A DNA stretch of 64,000 nucleotides from Psychrobacillus soli. GTDB taxonomy: Bacteria > Bacillota > Bacilli > Bacillales_A > Planococcaceae. The notes under the pieces are model-generated. The model was not told the origin of the DNA and made no database searches. It worked only from the letters and a program-made list of their open reading frames with translations. The stretch is taken from contig NZ_VDGG01000014.1 in NCBI RefSeq assembly GCF_006861775.1, positions 84,639 through 148,638 on the forward strand, read 5' to 3'. Positions 1 through 8,751 of the stretch are shown in pieces (the stretch's first letter is position 1; every line of letters starts with the position of its first letter). Made by a program: the position numbers and the translations under genes.

Positions 1-90
1 CAGAAGGTTTTTGGAAGGCTATTTGTCATGCACAAAATAGTATAACATAAGATTAATAGTAATTTTAAAGAAAAATATTGACATCCTATT

Positions 91-110
91 AGCTGGTTTA
101 GTTGAATAAG
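91..110 (+). repeat. Right-end fragment of dispersed intergenic repeat
   Basis: The stretch GGTTTAGTTGAATAAG matches the right terminus of the intergenic repeat family found elsewhere in the window. No left end or middle is visible, so this is a remnant or a chance match. Nothing else is recognisable in the first 262 bases. Confidence 0.3.
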
Positions 111-262
111 AATTCTACGAAATCAACACACGTGCCCATATAAATTAAATGTAAGAAGTAGAACATGCCGAATAATTTGTCTGTCCTACTTCTTTATATT
201 TTCCCTCTAACATTTTATAGATATTTGATTCACATAAGTTCCAATATTTACATCGCCCTCTA

Positions 263-1129
263 TTATAAAGAAAACTCCATTCCTTCCTCTGCGATATGAA
301 AGCCCTTAAGCTCAATCTCATTTCTAATAGTATTATCAGCATCGATAGCGGGATTCGAGTGATTAAGATGAATGAAATAAATTTCAGTTCGTTCAACTAA
401 ATTTTGTAATCGATCCATTGTTTCTGTCATAAGCGGGTGAGGGATCTCCCGATAATCACGGCCAATCTTTTCAAGGTCTTTAGCGGAATGGAATGTGCCA
501 TCAAGTAAGCAAATGTCAGCTTCTTCGCACGCTCTGTAAATATCCATGTCCCATTGTTCCCATCGATCGATATCCGGGATGTAAAGAACTTTCCTTTTCG
601 TTCCTTCAATCCAATAAGCAAATGTCTCTGAAAATTCATTTCTATGAGGGACATTAACAGGTGTAACTGTGGCATGAGGCGAAACCGCAATTGCTTGTCC
701 ATCACTAATTTCTTGCACGTCAATATTGCGAAGTTTTGTTAGTTGGCTCCAAGGTGCTTGTTCTTCTAACATTTTCTTCATTTTCGTGCCTGCCATGACA
801 GGCACCTTGTTTGCACCAATTGCTTCTCTTCCTAAAAACAATAATCCGGGGTAATGGCCTAAATGAGCATGAGTCAAAAATATGCTAGCCATTAGTTGAC
901 CTTGCATCTTGTGTTTGATTTGTACTCTTGCCATCTGCTCTTTTAAATCTGGTGTTGCGTCAATCAAATGCCAAGTCTTCTCTTGGGGTAGTACAATTGC
1001 TAAAGAAGCCGCAGAGCGTCTAAACTCCGGATTGCTGATTGCCTCAGCACAGTTTTTACAAAAACAATTCGGATGCGGAAGGCCTGCGTCTTGTGCTGTT
1101 CCTAACACATGTAAAATTATTTCGTTCAT
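263..1129 (-). CDS. PqqB-like metallo-beta-lactamase-fold hydrolase
   Basis: This 288-residue protein has the metallo-beta-lactamase fold and resembles PqqB/PhnP-type members. A cysteine cluster NCFCKNC lies at residues 21-27. The metal motif THAHLGH starts at residue 86; families of this fold usually have Asp where this protein has the second-last Gly. Further candidate ligands are in NVPHRNE, YIPDIDRW and FIHLNHSNP. Its ATG overlaps the stop codon of the antiporter gene by four bases (ATGA), so the two are translationally coupled. No other PQQ genes are present, so cofactor synthesis is unlikely. The fold is fairly certain and the substrate is unknown. Confidence 0.8.
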   Translation of the reverse strand: MNEIILHVLGTAQDAGLPHPNCFCKNCAEAISNPEFRRSAASLAIVLPQEKTWHLIDATPDLKEQMARVQIKHKMQGQLMASIFLTHAHLGHYPGLLFLGREAIGANKVPVMAGTKMKKMLEEQAPWSQLTKLRNIDVQEISDGQAIAVSPHATVTPVNVPHRNEFSETFAYWIEGTKRKVLYIPDIDRWEQWDMDIYRACEEADICLLDGTFHSAKDLEKIGRDYREIPHPLMTETMDRLQNLVERTEIYFIHLNHSNPAIDADNTIRNEIELKGFHIAEEGMEFSL

Positions 1130-2544
1130 AATGATATTTCTCCTTTAGTATTTATTTCATTTTTATCATTATATTTTTTCTTGGTAATAGTCCAGCCAGT
1201 GAAACCGAAAATGATATTGATGAGCGGGACGAGAAATGCTAAGAAAGCAAATGGGATGAATTCACCTGGGCTGACACTAAGAATATCTGCTGCAAAAATG
1301 ACCGGGACACTCCATGGAACTAAGTTAATTCCTACTGTGCCCGCTGCTTCAACGCATCTCGAAAGATTTTTTGTGTCAATCCCCATCTCTTTATACGTTT
1401 TAACAAATGTCCTTGCTGGTAAAATAATCGCTAAAAATTGGGCGCCACTTGCAAATGCAACGACAAAAGTAGAAAAGATTGTCGAGCTTATCAATGTTCC
1501 ACTTGAGCGTACATTCTCCATCATTCTTCTCGTTAACACTTCAAAAGAGCCAGTTTCTTCTAAAATTCCCCCAAGGGATGTCGCGAGGATTAACAGTCCA
1601 ATTGTGGCTAGCATGGACATGAGACCACCACGATTAAGCAGTGAATCCACTGAAGCCACACCCGAGTCCACTGAAAATCCACTCGTCATTACTTGAACAA
1701 TCGAGGAAACTGTAACCCCTTGAACAAGCACTGCAAGTACCGCACCTAAAAACCCTACAATTGCTAACGCTGGAATAGCAGGTACACGTTTCATCATTAA
1801 TAAGATCGTGAAAACTGGCATGAGTAACAGCAGTGGGTGCATTACAAAGACGCTTTCCAGTCCTTTGATAATCAAATCAATTTCACTCGTATCAGCAGTA
1901 TTGAGTGATAGGACAGAATTACCTAGAAACCAATACAGAATAATTGAAATGACAAATGCAGGAATCGTGTCCCAGAGCATATGCTTAATATGACTAAACA
2001 AATCTGTTTCTGCCATGGCAGGAGCGATGTTTGTCGTATCAGACAAAGGTGATAATTTATCACCAAAATAGGCCCCTGAAATGACGGCACCTGCAACAAG
2101 CCCTGGAGAAAAACCAAGTCCTTCCCCAATCGCCATAAAAGCAAGCCCAACAGTCGCAATTGAAGTGAACGAACTTCCTAATGTAATTGATACAATTCCA
2201 GTTATTAGAGCAACAAGCGGCACAAACAGTGACGGTTTTATAATCGATAGACCATAGTAAATCATCGTTGGGATAACGCCACTTGCAATCCAAGTTCCAA
2301 CAATGATTCCGATAATCAGTAAAATAAAAACGGCGGGCAATGCACGGGATACCCCATTGACCATCATTTTTTCTACTTCACGCCAACTCCAACCAGAAAT
2401 CATAGCAATGACAGCGGCAACGATGACTCCAATCATTAAGGGAATATGCATTCCAGCCTTCCAAAATAATATCGATGAAGCGGCCGAGATGATTAATGTA
2501 AGTATGGGGATAATTGACATTACAAAAGATAGTTCCTTTTTCAT
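1126..2544 (-). CDS. nhaC: NhaC-family Na+/H+ antiporter (possible amino-acid transporter)
   Basis: A 472-residue polytopic membrane protein of the NhaC antiporter family. It has about eleven to twelve hydrophobic segments and the family-typical block GDKLSPLSDTTNIAP near residue 180. A good ribosome site (AAGGAG) lies nine bases before the ATG. The gene is preceded by a T-box leader, so its expression responds to an uncharged tRNA. This argues for amino-acid uptake rather than pH homeostasis; I recall NhaC-like YheL proteins under tyrosine T-boxes in other Bacillales. The PqqB-like hydrolase gene follows in the same transcript. Confidence 0.85.
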   Translation of the reverse strand: MKKELSFVMSIIPILTLIISAASSILFWKAGMHIPLMIGVIVAAVIAMISGWSWREVEKMMVNGVSRALPAVFILLIIGIIVGTWIASGVIPTMIYYGLSIIKPSLFVPLVALITGIVSITLGSSFTSIATVGLAFMAIGEGLGFSPGLVAGAVISGAYFGDKLSPLSDTTNIAPAMAETDLFSHIKHMLWDTIPAFVISIILYWFLGNSVLSLNTADTSEIDLIIKGLESVFVMHPLLLLMPVFTILLMMKRVPAIPALAIVGFLGAVLAVLVQGVTVSSIVQVMTSGFSVDSGVASVDSLLNRGGLMSMLATIGLLILATSLGGILEETGSFEVLTRRMMENVRSSGTLISSTIFSTFVVAFASGAQFLAIILPARTFVKTYKEMGIDTKNLSRCVEAAGTVGINLVPWSVPVIFAADILSVSPGEFIPFAFLAFLVPLINIIFGFTGWTITKKKYNDKNEINTKGEISL

Positions 2545-2684
2545 TTATTGTATCTCCTTAAAGTTGGATTTGTCCTAATTCAAATATGGGTGGTGTGATT
2601 TGCACATCATTGTTAGTAGTTGGTTACATTCTTTCAACAATCTTACTTAAGTGACTGGTGAATAAGGTTAGGTAAAAATGAATA

Positions 2685-2895
2685 CAAAAAAACCCCTACC
2701 ATCCCTTGTAAAGGGACGAAGGAGTTCTCCGCGTTACCACCCTAATTGATGATCCGTTTTTGGACGGGTCATCCACTTCATTAGTAGTTTGAGAATAACT
2801 GAAGGCGTACTTCATACATATTGCTGCCTGAATTTTCACCACGCATTCAGTCTCTTTTTGCTGCTCACAATATGATTACTAGACCATCTCTCAAA
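2685..2895 (-). promoter_or_regulatory. T-box leader of the nhaC operon
   Basis: Read on the minus strand, the leader has a Stem I with AGTA and GAA elements around an internal loop, the T-box word GGGTGGTAACGCGG (tRNA-acceptor pairing TGGT), and a terminator hairpin built from GTCCCTT and AAGGGA followed by seven T. The loop reads GAAGTACGCC. The specifier is either TAC (Tyr, followed by a purine) or GTA (Val, directly after GAA). I favour Tyr because of the transporter type, but the loop geometry does not settle it. Confidence 0.88.
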
Positions 2896-2945
2896 TATAT
2901 TTAATTTTTTTACTATTATCTTTTGCGCAAAAGTTAGTGGTTTGA

Positions 2946-2973
2946 ATTATATCATGTTCAGATTTGAAGTCAA
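2946..2973 (-). promoter_or_regulatory. Promoter of the T-box/nhaC transcript
   Basis: On the minus strand TTGACT and TATAAT are separated by 16 bases and lie about 50 bases upstream of T-box Stem I. This is close to the vegetative sigma-A consensus. Confidence 0.7.
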
Positions 2974-3087
2974 GTGTTAGAATTGAAAAAATGGGTCATT
3001 TAAGTGTTTAAAACCATTAATATGATTAATAGATAAAGGTTTTTATGGATGTGAAATAATAAGGCTCGTGTTGATATCGATTAATTT

Positions 3088-3180
3088 TTTCAATTAACGA
3101 GTGCGTTATTGAAAGATCGTTGAGCTTCTATATGGCTCTTTTTACTTGTTAAACTAAGGCAGTAGGTTGATTGTAGAAGA
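3088..3180 (+). repeat. Dispersed intergenic repeat, degenerate copy
   Basis: The left end reads TTCAATTAACGAGTGCG and the right end reads ACTAAGGCAGTAGGTTGAT, with a T-rich hairpin segment between. Both ends match the family but carry several changes. Confidence 0.5.
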
Positions 3181-3190
3181 ATTGATTCCA

Positions 3191-3220
3191 GAAGATCGCC
3201 ATAAGAGTCGATCTTTTTTT
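3191..3220 (+). terminator. Terminator-like hairpin
   Basis: AAGATCG and CGATCTT form a stem around a ten-base loop followed by a run of T. No intact gene lies directly upstream on the plus strand, so it may belong to the adjacent repeat or a lost gene. Confidence 0.35.
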
Positions 3221-3408
3221 GTCACTGTTTCAAATAAAAGAGTTACTATTTGAAGCACGTTGGAACCTAATTTAATGTGATAATATTTTATGAATTGGAA
3301 AAGCAGAAAAAAACATTACCGTGAAACCAATAAAAAGTGGTACATATGATCTGATATATTGGTACCATTTACAGGAAGGAATGGTTGGAAAAGTAACAGT
3401 TAAATAAC

Positions 3409-3437
3409 AAGCAGGGCCAATCGGGCCTTGCTTTTTT
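3409..3437 (+). terminator. Orphan intrinsic terminator
   Basis: GCAGGGCC and GGGCCTTGC form an eight-base-pair stem followed by TTTTTT. No open frame precedes it. The stretch from the T-box promoter to the deacetylase gene holds only repeat and terminator remnants. Confidence 0.5.
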
Positions 3438-3713
3438 AATAGGCAAAGGTAACTTATGTATTATTACCCAGACATCATCATAACAGCTAACTTTCTTCCA
3501 CAAACGAATGTTCCCTTAAAAAGGGAAATGCTCACTTTTTGTAAAGTAAAGAGGTAGGTGAGAAAAAAATTTTTTTCCATATTCACTAGTGTTAATAGTA
3601 CTAAAGAAATGAAGTGAATAGGTAGATGGAATCGATGTTGGAGAAATCATAATAGTCCTATGTTTTTGAGGAACAATAAATTGAAAAGTAATAAAAATGA
3701 AATGAGGAGTTTT

Positions 3714-4448
3714 ATGAAAAAGGTTGCAATGTTTTTCCTATGTCTTCTTATATTAATTCTTCCATCACAAGTTTTTGCGCAACGTAAAGTACCTATTTTA
3801 ATATATCATTCGATAGACGAATTTGAAGAGCATGGTTCTAAGGAGTTATATGTAACACCGAAGAATTTCGAGAAACAAATGATTTATCTAAGAGACCATG
3901 GCTACACATTATTAACTTTTGATCGATGGCAAGACATTTATAAAGTAAACAAACCCATTTTCATTACCTTTGATGATGGGTACAAAAACAATCTGAATGC
4001 ATTTGATATCTTTCAAAAACTGAAAAACGACCGTTTTAAACCTACTGGTACTATTTTTGTTATTTCTGACTTTATCGGTCGCTCCAACCGATTATCGGAA
4101 TCGGATTTAAAAATGATGGTTGAGTCGGGGATCATCTCAATTCAGTCTCATACTGCTACACATCCTGATTTGACGAAAATAAATAATTTTGAATATGAAC
4201 TGAAAGGGTCTAAAGATAAAATTCAAAAAATAACGGGCAAACCAGTTAATGCTCTTGCGTATCCATACGGAAATTTTAGTAACAAGGTCGTTGCAGAAAC
4301 GAAGAAATACTATTTGTTTGGACTTACGACAACTCCTGAACTATTTTCTGAGAAGGGAATAAAAGATGAATTCTATCTTTTACCACGGATCTATATCAAG
4401 TATTCAACTACTCTTGATGACTTTGCAAAGATTGTTGACGGAGAATGA
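3714..4448 (+). CDS. Secreted polysaccharide deacetylase (NodB-type)
   Basis: A carbohydrate esterase family 4 protein. I chose the ATG at 3714, four bases after GAGGAG, because it gives a clean signal peptide (MKKVAMFFLCLLILILPS, then VFAQ); an upstream in-frame start would bury it. The mature enzyme has the NodB motifs TFDDGY (metal and catalytic Asp), SHTATHP (two metal His) and AYPYGNF. The family removes acetyl groups from peptidoglycan or N-acetylglucosamine polymers outside the membrane. It stands alone between repeat-rich spacers. The exact substrate cannot be read from the sequence. Confidence 0.88.
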   Translation: MKKVAMFFLCLLILILPSQVFAQRKVPILIYHSIDEFEEHGSKELYVTPKNFEKQMIYLRDHGYTLLTFDRWQDIYKVNKPIFITFDDGYKNNLNAFDIFQKLKNDRFKPTGTIFVISDFIGRSNRLSESDLKMMVESGIISIQSHTATHPDLTKINNFEYELKGSKDKIQKITGKPVNALAYPYGNFSNKVVAETKKYYLFGLTTTPELFSEKGIKDEFYLLPRIYIKYSTTLDDFAKIVDGE

Positions 4449-4514
4449 AGGCGATTACTATACCAGTTAATTGTTTTTTTCTTTTGGAGCCAAGGGAAAT
4501 TGGTTATTAGTGTT

Positions 4515-4583
4515 TGTAAGAACATGGGGTTGCCATAGGTAACTCTTTTTCTTATTGAACTAACGCAGCAAAGTTTTTGAAGG
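4515..4583 (+). repeat. Dispersed intergenic repeat, type C (left end missing)
   Basis: GGGGTTGCCATAGGTAACTC forms the type-C hairpin, followed by TTTTTCTTATTGAACTAACG and the right end CAGCAAAGTTTTTGAAGG. It abuts the 3' end of the permease remnant, which may have been truncated there. Confidence 0.7.
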
Positions 4584-4597
4584 ATAGGAAACAATTG

Positions 4598-4903
4598 TTA
4601 AAAATGGTACTCTCTTGCTAGGAATAATGAGATAAGGTCGTAATTGTTTAAAAATTTGATAGTGACTTTTAGTTTTAGTAGCATCCTTGTGTATATCGCT
4701 ACCAACAAAATACCTGATGTACAGGCAATAAGAATCAAATGTAGAAAACTGCTGTTGCCCATAGAAGGCAACAGTTCCAAGCGATAAGAAAAGATATTGA
4801 TGAGAATGAGACCAAACCAAAATGTTGGGAAAGAAGTACCAACAAACTCCAAAAATCGGCTCGAATGATCCGGAATCCGATTGCAGAAAAAAGCGGCAAG
4901 CAT
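4598..4903 (-). pseudogene. Remnant of an oligopeptide/nickel-type ABC permease
   Basis: About 100 codons resemble the middle of DppB/NikB-type permeases: a GTSFPTFWFGLILI segment, the PSMGNSS loop, and an HLILIACTSGILLVAIYTRM transmembrane stretch. Both the N-terminal part and the C-terminal EAA loop are absent, and no partner genes (second permease, ATPases, binding protein) are nearby. The 3' side runs into a dispersed repeat. I infer a decayed gene and expect no function. Confidence 0.7.
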
Positions 4904-5134
4904 CCAATCTACGATACGCTTCTCATCTTATTCAAGGGTCGTATGTACTGACAAAGTAGCTGAATTTTTCATATTTCTAACAATTAGCGATATTTCAGCT
5001 AATTGATTGATATCTCCGTAATAGCATACGATTCAATCGTAGAGGTAAAATCAGTCATATATCTACCTTTCATAAGTTCTGAAATAATTCTGCGAAGCTA
5101 TAAAATAATATTAAGAATATTCGTAAAATTTGTA

Positions 5135-5163
5135 TTGACATGTAATAACCTCGTAATTATAAT
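5135..5163 (+). promoter_or_regulatory. Consensus sigma-A promoter upstream of the carnitine locus
   Basis: A perfect TTGACA and a perfect TATAAT are separated by exactly 17 bases. The first gene starts 334 bases downstream, leaving an unusually long leader. Confidence 0.75.
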
Positions 5164-5171
5164 TACATTAA

Positions 5172-5185
5172 ATAAAGCGTTTACA
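5172..5185 (+). promoter_or_regulatory. Candidate CcpA (cre) site
   Basis: ATAAAGCGTTTACA matches the right half and core of the cre consensus, with mismatches at the first two positions. It lies just after the -10 box, where CcpA binding represses catabolic operons. It is a prediction from sequence only. Confidence 0.4.
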
Positions 5186-5496
5186 TTTTAAAAATTGAAT
5201 ATAACAAATAGAGGTGCGTTAAAAGGGTAGTCCGTGAGGATGAAGGTTTTTATCGCCGATAGTTGGATTCCAACTAGGTGGATGTGAGTAGAGTTACATT
5301 CACTGTCATATTTTATATATGGAGAGCTATTTATTTCATTTAGGTTTTGCCTAGATTTGAAATATAGCCTCCTTTTTTGTTCTTGGGAGTTGTTAGAACC
5401 TTTAACAACATTTGCTGTATTTAATCTATGCAAAGTCTTTTTGGCGCGCAATGGAGTTTGCATAGAATAGATAAAATTAGGTTCAGGGGGTAATTT
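5186..5496 (+). other. Long untranslated leader of the carnitine operon
   Basis: About 310 bases lie between the candidate cre site and the first start codon. A small inverted repeat (AGTTGG, three-base loop, CCAACT) is visible near 5258-5272. I see no known riboswitch consensus and no terminator with a T-run. A second weaker promoter nearer the gene cannot be excluded. Confidence 0.35.
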
Positions 5497-6831
5497 ATGT
5501 TAACTGCAGTAGATCTCTCAAGAAAGCGTAAGTTTTTAATTCTCATCATCTTAATGATGGCAGGAGCATCAATCTATTCATTACCTTATTTTAGATTTTC
5601 TTATTACACACCATTGCAAGAGGCATTGGGATTAGTAGGAAATAATCTTGCTTATGGAAATCTAGCATCTGTTTACGGGATTGTAAATTTAATTTGTTAT
5701 TTACCAGGTGGATGGATTGCTGATAAGTTTTCTACCAGAAAATTATTGACCTTCTCCATGGTATCTACTGGTATATTGGGACTTATTTTTGCAACCTTTC
5801 CGCCATATCCTGTCACTTTAGCAATACATGCTTTATGGGGGCTCACAACCGTTTTAACTTTCTGGTCGGTTTATATTAAAGCGGTCAACGTAATGAGTAC
5901 TTCAGAAGAACAAGGGGAAATGTTTGGTTGGTTAGAAGGTGGTAGAGGGGTTATAGGAATCATCTTTACTATTGGTGGTTTGTGGTTGTATCAATTATTA
6001 GGTGCTGCATCAAGTGATTTAGCACTTGTTATACAAATTATTAGTGCTTTTTGTATTTTGACTGGTGTATTAATGTTCTTTATGTTACCAGATATAGCTT
6101 CCGAAGATAATGATGTCGGAAAAGTTACAGCGATGCAAATTATTACCGTATTAAAAGTACCAACAACATGGATATTGGCTGGTATCATCTTCACAACTTA
6201 TATTTTCGCAGCAGGTACAAGTTATCTAACTCCATATCTAGAGTTTGCATTTGGTCTTACCGCTGCAATGGCTGGAACTGTTTCCGCGATTCGAGGGGAG
6301 GCTGCGAAAATCATATCAGGCCCTCTTTTTGGGAGTATTTCCAAAAAACAAGGAAAATCGACTGGAATTATGAAAGTTGCTTTTGTTTCTTTAGTGCTAC
6401 TTTCCATTCTCTTAATGATCATTCCTAGTAATCCAACTTTCTTATTCTTAATGATTTTTATCGTTATAGCATTAGGATTCTTTGCTTTCGGATTACGAGG
6501 TGTGTACTGGGCAGTAGTAGACGAACTGGAGACACCAAAATATATGGTCGGTACAGTTGTGGGAGTGGCTTCTATTATTGGTTTCATACCAGATGCATTT
6601 ATCTATACGTTGTTTGGAGGAATTATGGATGCAAACCCGGGATTACCAGGTTTTCGAATGATATTTATAATTTTCATAGGCGTTGCTGTCGCTGGAGCAA
6701 TAATAGCCTTTATTGCGGATAGAATGATTGTGAAAATTCAAAAGAAAGATAAAACAGAAACCAATAATGTGGCATCTATGGATGTTACTAATATCCAAAA
6801 CCAAATAGTAGGAGGTCAAATTAATGAATAA
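5497..6831 (+). CDS. MFS transporter of the carnitine locus
   Basis: A 444-residue major facilitator with twelve hydrophobic segments, the loop 2-3 motif GGWIADKFSTRK near residue 72 and a short hydrophilic tail. AGGGGG precedes the ATG. It is the first gene of the operon and its end overlaps the next gene by eight bases. The substrate is unknown. Since glycine betaine and acetoacetate are the expected products of carnitine breakdown, export or exchange of one of them is a reasonable guess from context only; uptake of a related quaternary amine or hydroxy acid is the alternative. Confidence 0.85.
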   Translation: MLTAVDLSRKRKFLILIILMMAGASIYSLPYFRFSYYTPLQEALGLVGNNLAYGNLASVYGIVNLICYLPGGWIADKFSTRKLLTFSMVSTGILGLIFATFPPYPVTLAIHALWGLTTVLTFWSVYIKAVNVMSTSEEQGEMFGWLEGGRGVIGIIFTIGGLWLYQLLGAASSDLALVIQIISAFCILTGVLMFFMLPDIASEDNDVGKVTAMQIITVLKVPTTWILAGIIFTTYIFAAGTSYLTPYLEFAFGLTAAMAGTVSAIRGEAAKIISGPLFGSISKKQGKSTGIMKVAFVSLVLLSILLMIIPSNPTFLFLMIFIVIALGFFAFGLRGVYWAVVDELETPKYMVGTVVGVASIIGFIPDAFIYTLFGGIMDANPGLPGFRMIFIIFIGVAVAGAIIAFIADRMIVKIQKKDKTETNNVASMDVTNIQNQIVGGQINE

Positions 6832-7711
6832 TGATGTTATTATCACATGCGCTTTAACAGGATCAGGTGATTCTGCTCATAAGAGTGAATTCGTACCTGT
6901 TACACCACAGCAAATTGCTGATTCTGCTGTGAAGGCGGCAAAAGCAGGAGCTGCAATAGTTCATGTTCACGTAAGAGATCCAAAAACCAAGAACTATAGT
7001 AAAGAATTAAGTTTATATGAAGAAACAGCAAGATTAATTCGTGATAGTGGTGTAGATATGATTCTTAACATCACTGCAGGTATGGGAGCTGACTTTGTAC
7101 CAGACCCAGAGAACCCATCTGTAGGTGGACCTGGTACCGATATGATTACGCCAGCAGAAAGAATTGCACATATTGTAAAAATAAAACCTGAAATTACAAC
7201 ATTAGATTGTGGGTCAATGAACTACGCTACAACATCGTATATTGCGACGATGGATATGTTACGTGAAACTGCTAGAGGGTTATTAGAAGCACAGGTGAAA
7301 CCAGAAATTGAAGTATTTGAGTTAGGACATATTTGGCAAGCAAAACAACTTATGAAAGAAGGTCTTATTGAGGATTACCCTACCTTCCAATTATGCATGG
7401 GCGTGCCATATGGTGCAGAAGCGACACAACAAAATATGATTGCTATGTTACATGCATTACCACCAAACGTAAATTGGAGTTCCTTTTCAATAGGACGTAA
7501 TCAAATGCCTTGGGTGGCCCAATCTGTACTAATGGGTGGGAATGTTCGTGTGGGCTTAGAAGATAATATTTATCTAGGAAAAGGCCATCTTGCTACAAAT
7601 GAGGAACTTGTAGAAAATGCGAAAGAAATCGTTGAACGTATGGGTGCACGTATCCTTTCACCGAAAGAAGCAAGAGAAAAATTAAAAATACAAGCTAAAC
7701 AATATATTTGA
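6824..7711 (+). CDS. Beta-keto acid cleavage enzyme (DUF849), probable dehydrocarnitine cleavage
   Basis: A 295-residue BKACE-family protein. Members transfer a C2 unit: 3-ketoacid plus acetyl-CoA gives acetoacetate plus a CoA ester. It shows the N-terminal IITCALTGSGD, the zinc-binding AIVHVHVRDPKT near residue 45, TAGMGADF, the GPGTDMITP loop and GGNVRVGLEDN near the C-terminus. It resembles the dehydrocarnitine enzyme of pseudomonad carnitine clusters. Lying directly upstream of L-carnitine dehydrogenase, it should turn 3-dehydrocarnitine and acetyl-CoA into betainyl-CoA and acetoacetate. A strong AGGAGGT site precedes the start, inside the end of the MFS gene. Confidence 0.9.
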   Translation: MNNDVIITCALTGSGDSAHKSEFVPVTPQQIADSAVKAAKAGAAIVHVHVRDPKTKNYSKELSLYEETARLIRDSGVDMILNITAGMGADFVPDPENPSVGGPGTDMITPAERIAHIVKIKPEITTLDCGSMNYATTSYIATMDMLRETARGLLEAQVKPEIEVFELGHIWQAKQLMKEGLIEDYPTFQLCMGVPYGAEATQQNMIAMLHALPPNVNWSSFSIGRNQMPWVAQSVLMGGNVRVGLEDNIYLGKGHLATNEELVENAKEIVERMGARILSPKEAREKLKIQAKQYI

Positions 7712-7729
7712 TAAAGGAGATAATACGTC

Positions 7730-8734
7730 ATGAAAGCTGAAGAAATCAAAAATGTCGCAATTATTGGTGCAGGAGTAATTGGTGCAGGTTGGGCCGCAAG
7801 ATGCTTACATCGAGGATTTAATGTTTATGTTTCAGATCCAGCACCGAATGCGAAAGAAGTTTTAGATGAAGTAATTACAAATGCTGAATCTGCCCTACAA
7901 AAAATTATTTCTGTCCCTGAACATAAAAAAGGGAAACTATATTTCATGAATAGTATTAAAGAAGCAGTTGAAAATGCGGATTATATACAAGAAAGTGCAC
8001 CTGAAGTTGAAAAAATTAAAATTAGTATTTTAAATGAAATTGATAAATATAGTAAGCCAGATGCAATTATTGGAACAAGTACTTCTGGTCTATTACCAAC
8101 CCGTTTACAATCAGAAATGATGTATCCAGAACGTTTAGTAGTAGCTCATCCATTTAATCCTGTGTATATTTTGCCGTTAGTTGAAATTTGTGGTGGTGAA
8201 AAAACAGCAGAAGAAACTAAAGAAGAAGCTGAAAAATTCTATCGCTTAATTGGAATGCATCCTTTACTTGTTCGTAAAGAAATAGATGGCTTTATTGCGG
8301 ATAGATTATTGGAAGCACTTTGGCGTGAAATTCTTCATCTTATCAATGATGGAATCGCAACTACGGGTGAAATTGACGATGCTATTTCCTACGGAGCTGG
8401 GTTGCGTTGGGCAATAATGGGGACAAACATGACATATTATTTAGCCGGCGGTAAACGAGGTATGAGACACTTTATGGAGCAATTCGGACCAACATTAAAA
8501 CTACCATGGGCTCATATTGAAGCTCCTGAATTAACCAATAAATTAATCGACGAAATGGTGGAAGGAACAGCTGAACAAGCAGAAGGAAAAGATTTACGTG
8601 AATGGGAAGCTTTACGAGATAACTGCTTAGTCGACATCATGGAAGCGTTAGCCAAAAATGATCATGGTGCCGGTAAAGTCTTAAAAGAAGACCGTGAGAC
8701 TCAAGCAGAAAGATTAACTTTAGAATATAAATAA
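7730..8734 (+). CDS. lcdH: L-carnitine dehydrogenase
   Basis: A 334-residue 3-hydroxyacyl-CoA dehydrogenase-fold enzyme that oxidises L-carnitine to 3-dehydrocarnitine with NAD+. The Rossmann motif GAGVIGAGWAAR is at residues 14-25. The block STSGLLPTRLQSEMMYPER followed by AHPFNPVY is diagnostic of L-carnitine dehydrogenases rather than of fatty-acid FadB-type enzymes, as are EALWREILHLI and GMRHFMEQFGP further on. It follows the BKACE gene by 18 bases with AAAGGAG as ribosome site. It is the best identified gene of the locus and defines the pathway. Confidence 0.92.
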   Translation: MKAEEIKNVAIIGAGVIGAGWAARCLHRGFNVYVSDPAPNAKEVLDEVITNAESALQKIISVPEHKKGKLYFMNSIKEAVENADYIQESAPEVEKIKISILNEIDKYSKPDAIIGTSTSGLLPTRLQSEMMYPERLVVAHPFNPVYILPLVEICGGEKTAEETKEEAEKFYRLIGMHPLLVRKEIDGFIADRLLEALWREILHLINDGIATTGEIDDAISYGAGLRWAIMGTNMTYYLAGGKRGMRHFMEQFGPTLKLPWAHIEAPELTNKLIDEMVEGTAEQAEGKDLREWEALRDNCLVDIMEALAKNDHGAGKVLKEDRETQAERLTLEYK

Positions 8735-8751
8735 GATAGTTGGAGGTTACT

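Noticed and set aside
2060-2293. Other-frame ORFs inside nhaC, copA, mmdA and dinB
   Set aside because: They are shadows of longer, well-supported genes and lack ribosome sites and family patterns.
5188-5463. 91-codon minus-strand frame in the leader of the carnitine operon
   Set aside because: Its composition shows no protein-like pattern, no ribosome site precedes it, and it lies opposite a strong plus-strand promoter and leader.
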